DNA of 38,756 nucleotides from Ruminococcus sp. UBA3800 (GTDB taxonomy: Bacteria > Bacillota > Clostridia > Oscillospirales > Ruminococcaceae), in assembly GCA_002368715.1 (NCBI GenBank), contig DFEO01000125.1, positions 1 through 38,756 on the forward strand, written 5' to 3'. The translations under genes were made by a program, and so were the position numbers. The notes beneath the pieces are model-generated. The model did no database searches and was not told the origin of the DNA. It saw nothing but the letters and a program-made list of their open reading frames with translations. Below, one piece after another: positions 1 through 6,522 of this stretch. The first letter of the stretch is position 1; every line of letters begins with the position of its first letter.

Positions 1-6
1 GTACAC
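1..6 (-). CDS. Possible first two codons of dnaX (truncated by window edge)
   Basis: On the minus strand a GGAGG site (about 15-19) is followed 8 bases later by GTG TAC, which would encode Met-Tyr, the usual beginning of DNA polymerase III tau/gamma subunits (MYQALYRK). In many Firmicutes the SRP RNA gene lies just upstream of dnaX, which is the arrangement here. An ATG at 9-11 is also present but is too close to the ribosome site. Only two codons are visible, so the identity rests on synteny and spacing alone. Confidence 0.3.
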
Positions 7-62
7 AGCATTCACCTCCGACAATTTGCTGTGGCTCTTGACAAGACTGCACACCCACCGTT

Positions 63-251
63 GAAAAATGCTCTACATCCGTACTGCCGGCAGCCGGCTC
101 GGACCCGGCTGCCTCACGGCACACGGGAGGTTCCGCTTAATGCTGCTCGGTTCCCCGCCTGACATGGTTCACAGCGTTTCATTGCACAGGACCCACACAC
201 CTATATCTCGGATCGATGAGGAACATCTCCGTAGTATACGGTCTGATTTAC
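63..251 (-). ncRNA. ffs: Signal recognition particle RNA
   Basis: The minus strand carries the conserved SRP RNA domain IV: GAACCATGTCAGGC, then GGAACC and GAGCAGCATTAAG, at about 135-175. This matches the B. subtilis scRNA core almost base for base, including the downstream GTGTGCCGT. The 5' part (215-226) can pair with the 3' part (68-79), closing the molecule, and five U residues follow (64-68). A perfect sigma-A promoter lies upstream and predicts a start near 251. The RNA binds Ffh and directs ribosomes making membrane or secreted proteins to the membrane. Both ends are estimates; a longer form running past 63 is possible. Confidence 0.85.
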
Positions 252-257
252 CTGACT

Positions 258-286
258 ATTATAACACAGTTCTTCACATTTTGCAA
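258..286 (-). promoter_or_regulatory. Sigma-A promoter of the SRP RNA
   Basis: On the minus strand TTGCAA (281-286) and TATAAT (258-263) are separated by exactly 17 bases, predicting a start near 251. Confidence 0.8.
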
Positions 287-330
287 GTACTTTTTCAAAA
301 AAATTTATCTCGCCCCCTCACAGCCCTCCC

Positions 331-365
331 AAAACAAAAGGCACGGCAGCTTTTACCGCCGTGCC
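331..365 (-). terminator. Terminator of the cheY-like/cheX-like operon
   Basis: GGCACGGC (340-347) pairs with GCCGTGCC (358-365) and is followed on the minus strand by TTTTGTTTT. It lies 31 bases past the stop codon of the CheX-like gene. Confidence 0.85.
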
Positions 366-395
366 CTGATATCAAATTGTGCCCGTGTTCTCTGC

Positions 396-1280
396 TCAGT
401 GGTTGGAGATGATGAAATCCACCTGTCCGAACGGGAACACAACGGGGATACAGAAAGCGGTATCATCGAAGAATATCTCCGAAGAATCCGAAAGCTCCTG
501 CGGTGTCAGCGAAAGCTCGACGCCTCTCTCATTTGACTCGTTCACGACAAACAGGCCGTCATTTACATTAAGGAACTCTCCCACCGTAGCATGAACAAAA
601 TCGTCCACCTCAGAAAAGCTCTCCTTTGCAAATCTCTCGGCAAACCCTATATAAGCATCATTATATGCGCCTATACAAGCCGTTGCGCTGTAAGTGCCGT
701 TTATGTGCTGGATAACAAGGTTCTCCGCCTTATAATCCCTGACGACCGATGCCTCGAGCGGTGTGAAATCATCGCCGATAAACCTTATGATATTCTTGAA
801 CAGGAGCGTCACATACTCGGTATTGATCTTTGCATCCACAGCCGAGTCGAAATGATAAAACTCCCTGATAAGCTTATTGAGCGTATCGTTCTGGTTGTCC
901 GAGATATCATCATCGGAAAGCTGGTTCTCGGCCTTATAATCATTTATAGCCTTCTCAAACTCGGCATTGGTAAGCGCACCGTTATTAACGAGCGTCTGAC
1001 CCAGAAGCAGATAATCCGTCGGCTGCTGGGAAAGAAGCCTCTCAACATCATCCTCTGTAACATATCCAAGCTCTACCGCAAGGTCACCGAACCTCTTGTC
1101 AACGCTCTGCTGAGTGATATTGACGTGCTCGACCTGCTCGGCTGTCATAAGCCCCGCATTTATAGCGAGAACACCGAGCCTGAGCCTTGTATATTTCTTT
1201 GCTTCAAAAGCCTGCGTAAGGTCCTCAGCAGAACAGAGCTTGTGATTGAACAGATATCCTCCGAAAAACTGGGCAAACAT
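396..1280 (-). CDS. CheX/CheC-like phosphatase domain with N-terminal MshEN-like repeats
   Basis: The 294-residue protein has two parts. Residues about 1-115 hold repeated units of the form LGxLAxxxGxxTxxxVxxxxxxQ (near 35-58, 65-86 and 93-114), resembling the N-terminal helical domain of type II/IV pilus ATPases (GspE_N/MshEN). Residues about 145-294 look like a CheX/CheC CheY-phosphatase domain, with the expected E-x2-N pair at Glu235 and Asn238. It starts at ATG 1280 behind AAAGGAG, and this start overlaps the stop of the CheY-like gene by one base (TAATG), so the two are co-translated. The likely role is to dephosphorylate or sense that partner. No flagellar or receptor genes are nearby, so the pathway is probably not classical chemotaxis. 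No membrane segment is seen. Confidence 0.75.
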   Translation of the reverse strand: MFAQFFGGYLFNHKLCSAEDLTQAFEAKKYTRLRLGVLAINAGLMTAEQVEHVNITQQSVDKRFGDLAVELGYVTEDDVERLLSQQPTDYLLLGQTLVNNGALTNAEFEKAINDYKAENQLSDDDISDNQNDTLNKLIREFYHFDSAVDAKINTEYVTLLFKNIIRFIGDDFTPLEASVVRDYKAENLVIQHINGTYSATACIGAYNDAYIGFAERFAKESFSEVDDFVHATVGEFLNVNDGLFVVNESNERGVELSLTPQELSDSSEIFFDDTAFCIPVVFPFGQVDFIISNH

Positions 1281-1660
1281 TACAAAACTCCTTTCGCTAC
1301 GTTCTGGATCACCTTTTCAGCATCCGCATCGGAGATCGGCTTCTGCAAAAAGTCTACCGCACCAGCCTTCAGCGCCTCCTTGAGGTGGCCCTGCGTTCCG
1401 ACCGACGATGCCATGATGATCTTGGCATCAGGATACTCCTCAACTATCTGCTGGAGCGCCTCGATACCTGTCACCTTGGGCATGATAATGTCCATAAATA
1501 CTACATCAGGCAGATTTTCCTTATATTTAGCGACCGCTTCCTCTCCGTCTGCCGCCTCATATACAGCCTTCACTCCAAAGGATGTGATGGTCATACTCAG
1601 CTTCTTTCTGGCAAACATCGAATCATCGCACACAAGAACGGTCATTTCGTTGATGTTCAT
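1280..1660 (-). CDS. Stand-alone CheY-like response regulator
   Basis: This 126-residue single receiver domain has the acidic pocket Asp12-Asp13, the phosphoacceptor Asp57 in VVFMDIIMP, Ser85/Ser86 and Lys107 in FLQKPI. There is no output domain, so it must act through a partner, presumably the CheX-like protein encoded directly after it with a one-base overlap. The start at 1660 was chosen because a strong GGAGGGA site precedes it; an in-frame upstream ATG at 1711 has no such site. A TTGATT/TATACT promoter lies 72 bases upstream. The kinase that would phosphorylate it is not in the window. Confidence 0.9.
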   Translation of the reverse strand: MNINEMTVLVCDDSMFARKKLSMTITSFGVKAVYEAADGEEAVAKYKENLPDVVFMDIIMPKVTGIEALQQIVEEYPDAKIIMASSVGTQGHLKEALKAGAVDFLQKPISDADAEKVIQNVAKGVL

Positions 1661-1731
1661 GATAGTCCCTCCATAACTCTCATTGCTCTTATGCCACGCC
1701 AAAAAAGACAAGCATAAGTTGTCTGTAAATT

Positions 1732-1760
1732 AGTATAGCATAAAACTCTCCAAAAATCAA
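1732..1760 (-). promoter_or_regulatory. Promoter of the cheY-like/cheX-like operon
   Basis: On the minus strand TTGATT (1755-1760) and TATACT (1732-1737) are 17 bases apart, with a TG extension before the -10 box. Confidence 0.65.
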
Positions 1761-1830
1761 TAGTTGTTCATAGACTTTTAATAGTTATATTGCACAAAAA
1801 TCCAGTCCGATTTTTTCCCTTGCGGCTAGC

Positions 1831-1859
1831 TTGACAAAAAAAAGCCCTTGTGATATAAT
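1831..1859 (+). promoter_or_regulatory. Promoter of tRNA-Leu
   Basis: Consensus TTGACA (1831-1836) and TATAAT (1854-1859) are exactly 17 bases apart, 10 bases before the mature tRNA. Confidence 0.9.
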
Positions 1860-1869
1860 ACAGAGGTAT

Positions 1870-1956
1870 GCCGGTGTGATGGAATTGGCAGACGTGTCGG
1901 ACTCAAAATCCGATGGTAGCAATACCGTACCGGTTCGACCCCGGTCACCGGCACCA
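1870..1956 (+). tRNA. tRNA-Leu (anticodon CAA)
   Basis: The acceptor stem pairs GCCGGTG (1870-1876) with CACCGGC (1946-1952), followed by discriminator A and an encoded CCA (1954-1956). The anticodon loop is CTCAAAA between TCGGA and TCCGA, giving anticodon CAA for UUG codons. The T arm reads GGTTCGACCCC. The long variable arm is typical of a class II tRNA. It is a single-gene unit with its own promoter and terminator. Confidence 0.95.
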
Positions 1957-1962
1957 TACTTC

Positions 1963-1989
1963 GCTCCGAAAGTTTTCGGAGCGTTTTTT
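1963..1989 (+). terminator. Terminator of tRNA-Leu
   Basis: GCTCCGAA (1963-1970) pairs with TTCGGAGC (1975-1982), followed by GTTTTTT. Confidence 0.9.
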
Positions 1990-1995
1990 GTTTAG

Positions 1996-2172
1996 TTCTT
2001 TCAAAAAAGGAGCGGCGAAAAGGACGAGCTCACCCCGGCCGACACAATGACAAGATTTGCCAAGCAGACCGGAGCGGCGCTCACTGTTATGGAAAACGCA
2101 GAGCACTGGTTTCACACAGAGCAGCAGATGAGGTTCCTGGACAACTGGCTCGTAAACGCCATGGCAAAGTGA
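1996..2172 (+). pseudogene. C-terminal remnant of an alpha/beta hydrolase
   Basis: Between a TAG at 1993 and a TGA at 2170 an open frame encodes the last part of an alpha/beta-hydrolase: ELTPADTM, then TVMENAEHWFHT, then FLDNWL. The Asp of the first block and the His of the second fit the acid and catalytic His of the triad, but the nucleophile-serine half is missing. No ribosome site or promoter drives it, and it begins just after the tRNA terminator. It is best read as the surviving 3' end of a deleted gene. Confidence 0.7.
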
Positions 2173-2318
2173 AGCTGAGGTTTTGGCAAAAGAGCAGAGT
2201 TTGACTTTCACTAAACTTTCAAAAACCATTTGACTATTTTTAAGGTTCCGGGGGTATACTTTAAGCAACAACAAAGAAAGACCTCTTCATAAATAACCTT
2301 CCTATACCCCAAATATCG
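2173..2318. other. Intergenic stretch, possible short transcript
   Basis: No gene is seen. On the plus strand TTGACT (2231-2236) and TATACT (2256-2261) are 19 bases apart, a poor spacing, and a strong terminator follows at 2319-2362. GGGGTATA near 2252 is complementary to TATACCCC near 2303. A small RNA is possible but unproven. Confidence 0.25.
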
Positions 2319-2362
2319 TAAAAGCAGACGCAGCCTTTTCTTACGGCTGCGTCTGCTTTTTG
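2319..2362. terminator. Bidirectional terminator, serves spoIIP on the minus strand
   Basis: AAAGCAGACGCAGCC (from 2321) pairs with GGCTGCGTCTGCTTT (to about 2359), with T-runs on both strands. It lies 6 bases beyond the spoIIP stop codon. Confidence 0.85.
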
Positions 2363-2367
2363 TGCGC

Positions 2368-3543
2368 TCACTCTGCAAGCTCTCCAAGGGTCCTGCCTAT
2401 CATCCTTGCCGTACGGCAGACCTGATCTATGGTGTTTGCCTGGCTGCCGACCTCTATCAGCAGCGCTCCCGTCGAAAGGTCCTGATTGTAGTGGCGATAG
2501 TCAAACAGGACAGGCCTTGTCAGTCCGGGCCAGTCCGCTTCAAGGCTGCGCTGGAGAAGACACGCAAATCTGAAATTCTTCATACACTGCGGCATACCCA
2601 TAGTGCCGTCATCACAGCCGCTGATTATCATTATCTGTGCGGCTTTGCTTCCGTCTATCTCGCACATCGGCGCAAGCCTTGTGCCGTCCTCACGCTCTAT
2701 CCCGTCACGGTGGACATCCAGCACGACCTTTATCGAAGGGTATCTTTCCAGAAGCTCCGAAACGCTAGCTCTCGAGCTGTCATAAGCATCATCATAGCTG
2801 GGATAGTCATGTATCACCCTGTCGTGGACGTAGCCGATGCCTGCCTTGTCAAGCTCGGCGCAGATCTCGTCCCCAACCGCCACCATGTTCATACTGCTGT
2901 CGGTGGTCTTACAGGGGAACGTGCTGTCGTACCACTGCTTCTCCTCCTTTTCAAAGCTCTCGGTAGTGTGGGTGTGATATATAAGTATCTGGGGCTCCTC
3001 GCTTGTCTTTTCGATAGTAAAGTCCGGCTCGTTCAGGCTTTCTTTGTAAAGCTCGTCGTTTGGCTTGTCGGTGCAGTTTTTCACCTGGGCTCCGCCGTCA
3101 AGGTCAACATAGCCGTCGCCCGAATATCCCGAGAAATCATATTCCACGATCTCGCCGTCACAGGAGTCGCCGTTTTGATAGGGCACGGCTGCAAGGCTCT
3201 CGGCCGACGGTCCCGGGCTTTCAAATTCACAGCTTTTCACAGGCTCGCTTTCGTCCTCCTCCTGTTTGTCCGAAGGCTCCTGAGGCTTGCCCGAAAAGGT
3301 GAATATCTCGCCGCCGTCCTCCCAGTAATAGCTTATGTCCTCGTTATGAGAGCGGTTCTGTTTTACGGCTTTCCTGTCTGCGCTGCCCACAGACAGCTTT
3401 GCTGCCGCCTCGGCAAGAGGCCTCAGCCTTTGCGCCGAGCTGACACCTGCCCATACACACGCTGCCGACACTCCCGCCGCTGTTATCATCGCTGCTAATT
3501 TTGTCGTGCTGCTTTTCATTTTTGTCCGTCCTTTCCTTTGCAT
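2368..3543 (-). CDS. spoIIP: Stage II sporulation protein P (SpoIIP), spore peptidoglycan hydrolase
   Basis: SpoIIP is the amidase/endopeptidase that, with SpoIID and SpoIIM, removes septal peptidoglycan during engulfment of the forespore. This 391-residue protein has one N-terminal membrane segment (AAMITAAGVSAACVW), an acidic low-complexity stretch of about 100 residues, and then the conserved catalytic domain with ILIYHTHTTESF, VVLDVHRD and YNQDLSTGALLIEVG, all SpoIIP hallmarks. The start at 3543 has GGAGG five bases upstream; ATG 3519 is a possible alternative. It stands alone between a strong terminator and a different transcription unit. A TATAAT sits near 3610 with a poor -35 box, and no convincing SigE promoter was recognised. 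Its presence implies that the organism forms spores or descends from spore formers. Confidence 0.92.
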   Translation of the reverse strand: MQRKGRTKMKSSTTKLAAMITAAGVSAACVWAGVSSAQRLRPLAEAAAKLSVGSADRKAVKQNRSHNEDISYYWEDGGEIFTFSGKPQEPSDKQEEDESEPVKSCEFESPGPSAESLAAVPYQNGDSCDGEIVEYDFSGYSGDGYVDLDGGAQVKNCTDKPNDELYKESLNEPDFTIEKTSEEPQILIYHTHTTESFEKEEKQWYDSTFPCKTTDSSMNMVAVGDEICAELDKAGIGYVHDRVIHDYPSYDDAYDSSRASVSELLERYPSIKVVLDVHRDGIEREDGTRLAPMCEIDGSKAAQIMIISGCDDGTMGMPQCMKNFRFACLLQRSLEADWPGLTRPVLFDYRHYNQDLSTGALLIEVGSQANTIDQVCRTARMIGRTLGELAE

Positions 3544-3645
3544 CTTCGCCTCCGTCACCGGACGCAGGCGCCAGATAAGCGCCGAAGCATCCCGTCGCTC
3601 ACTGTAATTATATTCGGCAAAGCTGCATTTTAGAACCCGACAGAC

Positions 3646-3679
3646 AAAAAAAGCGGTATGCTTTTTTGCACACCGCTTT
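3646..3679 (-). terminator. Terminator of the 49-residue membrane protein gene
   Basis: On the minus strand AAAGCGGTGTGC and GCATACCGCTTT form a stem with one mismatch around AAAAAA, followed by TTTTGTC. Confidence 0.8.
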
Positions 3680-3693
3680 GTCCTCTTATAGCT

Positions 3694-3843
3694 TTACTGC
3701 ACTCCGCAGTCCTCATAATCCTTCCACTGATCGTAATAAGCCTTTTCCTCGTAGTATTTATACACCAAAAAAGCTGTCGAAACGACCACAAGGAGCAGCG
3801 CTCCCAGGAGCTTCCAGAATGAACGCTTTGAAGAATACTGCAT
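3694..3843 (-). CDS. Small single-pass membrane protein, 49 residues
   Basis: A short frame encodes a basic N-terminus (MQYSSKRSFWK), one hydrophobic helix (LLGALLLVVVSTAFLVY) and a charged tyrosine-rich tail ending in YEDCGVQ. The transcription unit supports it well: a consensus TTGACA-17-TATAAT promoter lies about 24 bases upstream of the predicted leader and a rho-independent terminator follows the stop by 15 bases. The ribosome site (AAAGG, 9-10 bases before ATG) is moderate. I recognise no family. The single Cys near the C-terminus and the aromatic tail are its only notable features. It may be a membrane regulator or a subunit of a larger complex; a function cannot be assigned. Confidence 0.65.
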   Translation of the reverse strand: MQYSSKRSFWKLLGALLLVVVSTAFLVYKYYEEKAYYDQWKDYEDCGVQ

Positions 3844-3873
3844 ATTATCAGACCTTTCTTTTTTGTTGCCTTT

Positions 3874-3902
3874 ATTATACTACTTTTGCTCTCGGGTGTC
3901 AA
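3874..3902 (-). promoter_or_regulatory. Promoter of the 49-residue membrane protein gene
   Basis: TTGACA (3897-3902, minus) and TATAAT (3874-3879) are separated by 17 bases, a full consensus match. Confidence 0.85.
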
Positions 3903-4187
3903 GTCCAGGGGCGAGCCCCTGGACCGCCGCCCCCACCCATCAGAGTTTCGCACGAACTGATAGTGCCTCGCTGCCCTCCCCGGAGGGGAGGGGGGTAGGC
4001 TTCGACGATACTTTTCAATAGTCACACTGCGTGAACCTTGGGAAATAGCTGAAATGTCCGTTAATAAAGCTAAGTTGACAGCTTCAAAAAAGTAAATGTA
4101 TAACAAAGTTCAGCCCCGAGCCAGACAAAGCTTAGGCTTCGCACAAGGTACGGGGCGAGGGACATGGGTCCAGGCGTACACGCCTGG
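3903..4187. repeat. Hairpin-rich intergenic element
   Basis: No gene is seen in this stretch. It holds several GC-rich inverted repeats: GTCCAGGGGC/GCCCCTGGAC (3903-3924), CCCTCCCC/GGGGAGGG (3974-3992), a wider GCCCCG/CGGGGC pair (about 4116-4157) and CCAGGCGT/ACGCCTGG (4170-4187). The first and last are similar to each other and bound the region. It resembles a dispersed palindromic repeat, but no second copy was found in this window. The last hairpin directly follows the dockerin gene yet lacks a T-run. Confidence 0.45.
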
Positions 4188-4193
4188 GGCTGC

Positions 4194-5975
4194 TTATTTG
4201 CTGACCTTCTTGAGTATCATCACAGCGTCGGTAACTGTCACCTTTTTGTCGCCGCTGTAATCTGCCCTTGAAAGCTGTGCCGAGCTGAGCTTTGATCTGC
4301 CTGCTGTATATCTCATTATAAGCAGCGCATCGGTGACATTGAGCTTGCCGTCGCCGTTGACATCGCCCTTAACAGTGGCAGCTGCCGCCGCCGCAACATT
4401 GACCGTTATAGTGTAGACCGTCGATGATCCGTTCACAGCCGTGCAGATAACGTGGAGCACGTTTTTTCCTGTCTTTACGTTCACCTTGCCGTAGCCCGTA
4501 ACATCAGCCGCATCCACAGTGGAGACAGCATAGACCTCGGTCTGTTTCGTTCCTGCAGGGAGGTTTGCGGTGTAGTTTAAGGTGTTCTTATTGAAAGCAG
4601 GTGATATCGTCGCACCGATAAGCTTCAGCGTCTTGAGGGTGCTGTCCGAGCTGCCGCTGTCCGAGGGCTTCGGGCAGGGAGCCGAAGGCATATTGTTGTA
4701 TACCGGTATCAGAAACTCCATAGCGCCTGCCTTTATATCATCGGAGTAGGCATTTTTGAGCGCCACAGCCTCGGTGGCCTGTCCCGTAAGGCAGGTCATA
4801 TACTGGTGACAGTAATATCCGTTGCCGCCGTCCACCATATCGAACTTCTGAAGATAAAGGGTGTTCTGACCCTTGGTTATATAGCCGCTTCCCACAAAGA
4901 TAGAGCCGCCCATTATCGACTTATACTGGTTCGTCCACGGCAGCATAAGGCTCGGATCGTAGGTGGATGCGTATTTTGCACCCATAGCCTGTGCGTCCAT
5001 CGTCGAGGTGGCATAGGCCATTACATCGAAGAAATTGAAATAGCCCTGATAACCGGGAACCGTTCCCAGCGACTGGGGAGCACCGTAGGTGCCCTGCTCG
5101 TTCAAGCATCTCGATGCCAGATGATAGGGCGAAACGCCCGACTTCTTTGCAGCCTCCATAAAGGTGGAGGAATAGCTCTTTGTGACTCCCGTGTCGGGAC
5201 AGGTGTAATTGCCGCTCATAAACGAGCCCGCAAGTATCTTTTTGACTCCCGCCTCGGTCTGATAGCTGGGATTATAGGACTGGTTCTCGAACATAAAAAT
5301 ATATGTGTCATTAAGGAAATTCCTCGGGTCGAGGTAATGCATTATTATCTGCTTTGATGCCGCCTGCCAGTACCAGCCGTCAAGGCCGTACCAGTAGCCC
5401 TCTTCATAGTTATAGGCTCCTCTCTCCATAGACTTCCAGGATGCCGGAGCACTGTCATATATAAGGTTGCGCCCGAGCACACATTCCTCCGCCACCGCCG
5501 TGTTCCAGTCGATGCCGAGCTTCTGGGCTGTGAACTTCCAGTTCGGATGCACAGAATGAAGCGCCCTGAGATAGGGCTTGTAGCTCTCGGGAAAGCCCTG
5601 AGCATTAAGATAGCTCTCAAAATCCGTGGATGACGACGCTGAGGATGACGACGATGAGGACGTCGAAGACGAGCCCGAAGCCGTTCCCGTTATCGTTATG
5701 TAGGATGCCGAGCAGTAGCCCGTGATGTTTCCGTATTTTATCTTGTACCATGTGCTGCCCGAGCCGTCCTTTGCCGAGCCTGTGACCGTGACGGTCTTGC
5801 CGTATGTAACGGTACCCACGACACCGTAGCCCGTGCCTGCGCCCGACCTGATGTTCAGAACATCCGCAGTGACCTTGCCTGTCTTGTCGGCAGCAAGCAC
5901 ACCCACAGCCTGAGCGCACATAACAGCCACACAAAGCAGTGCAGCTGTCAGAAAGCTTATAAACCTCCTGCCCAT
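4194..5975 (-). CDS. Secreted SH3b / N-acetylglucosaminidase (GH73-like) / cadherin-like / dockerin type I protein
   Basis: This 593-residue protein has a signal peptide (FLTAALLCVAVMCAQAVGVLAA), an SH3b wall-binding domain (about 30-90; VLNIRSGAGTGYGVV), a serine-rich linker, a glucosaminidase domain (about 118-410) with a candidate catalytic Glu in SRCLNEQGT, a cadherin-like beta-sandwich (about 435-515; LSYTANLP-type core) and a C-terminal type I dockerin. The dockerin has two calcium loops, DVNGDGKLNVTDAL and DYSGDKKVTVTDAV. It probably cleaves peptidoglycan and docks onto a surface cohesin, plausibly the one encoded divergently next door. The start at 5975 has GAGGTG upstream; ATG 5996 lacks a site. 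A sigma-A promoter at 6124-6152 implies a leader of about 140 bases. A cell-wall enzyme carrying a dockerin is less common than a dockerin glycosidase. Confidence 0.88.
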   Translation of the reverse strand: MGRRFISFLTAALLCVAVMCAQAVGVLAADKTGKVTADVLNIRSGAGTGYGVVGTVTYGKTVTVTGSAKDGSGSTWYKIKYGNITGYCSASYITITGTASGSSSTSSSSSSSASSSTDFESYLNAQGFPESYKPYLRALHSVHPNWKFTAQKLGIDWNTAVAEECVLGRNLIYDSAPASWKSMERGAYNYEEGYWYGLDGWYWQAASKQIIMHYLDPRNFLNDTYIFMFENQSYNPSYQTEAGVKKILAGSFMSGNYTCPDTGVTKSYSSTFMEAAKKSGVSPYHLASRCLNEQGTYGAPQSLGTVPGYQGYFNFFDVMAYATSTMDAQAMGAKYASTYDPSLMLPWTNQYKSIMGGSIFVGSGYITKGQNTLYLQKFDMVDGGNGYYCHQYMTCLTGQATEAVALKNAYSDDIKAGAMEFLIPVYNNMPSAPCPKPSDSGSSDSTLKTLKLIGATISPAFNKNTLNYTANLPAGTKQTEVYAVSTVDAADVTGYGKVNVKTGKNVLHVICTAVNGSSTVYTITVNVAAAAAATVKGDVNGDGKLNVTDALLIMRYTAGRSKLSSAQLSRADYSGDKKVTVTDAVMILKKVSK

Positions 5976-6123
5976 TTTTACACCTCTGTTTTCCATATCA
6001 TTTTACACAATTCTTACACATCCCCAAACGAGAGCCTTCCCGATATCTGTTTTTTGACGGGATAAGCCCCCAAAAAGGCCGCTTCTGTACAAATTTTCGG
6101 CATATGTACAAAAGATTACACTT

Positions 6124-6152
6124 ATTATAACCTCGAAAACGACACTTGTCAA
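6124..6152 (-). promoter_or_regulatory. Promoter of the dockerin protein gene
   Basis: TTGACA (6147-6152, minus) and TATAAT (6124-6129) are 17 bases apart. The predicted start near 6117 leaves a leader of about 140 bases; I recognise no known riboswitch in it. Confidence 0.85.
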
Positions 6153-6324
6153 CATCTATTTTGTTCATAAAAGATTTACAAATCCATTTTTTAAAAAAAT
6201 AGTCAAAAATTACAATTCGATTACAGCAAATCTTGTGGTCTGTCCTGTTTTTTACCCATATATATGGGGAGTCAGTCCCGTATGTTGAAAAAGTATCCAA
6301 AAATCCTCCCTTAAATTCGTAATT
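6153..6324. other. AT-rich spacer between divergent promoters
   Basis: No gene or clear signal is seen here. The sequence is AT-rich and separates the promoters of the dockerin gene and the cohesin gene. Regulator sites shared by both could lie here, but no convincing palindrome was found. Confidence 0.4.
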
Positions 6325-6353
6325 TTGACTATTGACGTAATTCGACATATAAT
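6325..6353 (+). promoter_or_regulatory. Promoter of the cohesin protein gene
   Basis: TTGACT (6325-6330) and TATAAT (6348-6353) are 17 bases apart; predicted start near 6360. Confidence 0.8.
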
Positions 6354-6465
6354 ATATACTTTATATTGTCCCGATGCGAAAAGCAGGGATGAATTTGTCA
6401 AAAGTACGAAAATTTGTTCTCTTTTTGAGAGCAAGGTAATTGTTTATAAGACTTAACCAAAAGCG

Positions 6466-6499
6466 TGTCCGTGCCGTGCGGCAGGACAGCCTGCTTTTT
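6466..6499 (+). promoter_or_regulatory. Attenuator-like competing hairpins in the cohesin gene leader
   Basis: TGTCC-G-TGCC (6466-6475) can pair with GGCA-GGACA (6480-6488). An alternative, mutually exclusive stem GCAGG (6481-6485)/CCTGC (6490-6494) is followed by TTTTT (6495-6499) and resembles a weak intrinsic terminator. The structure sits between the promoter and the ribosome site in a leader of about 160 bases. The terminator stem is only 5 base pairs, so the attenuation reading is tentative. Confidence 0.4.
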
Positions 6500-6522
6500 G
6501 AATTTTAAAAAGGGGGATGACA

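Noticed and set aside
591..1676. 361-residue plus-strand frame opposite the CheX-like and CheY-like genes
   Set aside because: Shadow of two well-supported genes; no start signal or recognisable motif.
2362..3498. 378-residue plus-strand frame opposite spoIIP
   Set aside because: It mirrors a clearly conserved SpoIIP gene and has no start signal.
3903..4187. Insertion sequence
   Set aside because: No transposase frame; only hairpins are seen.
5976..6117. Cyclic-di-GMP or cyclic-di-AMP riboswitch in the dockerin gene leader
   Set aside because: The leader is long enough, but none of the conserved cores of these classes could be matched by eye.
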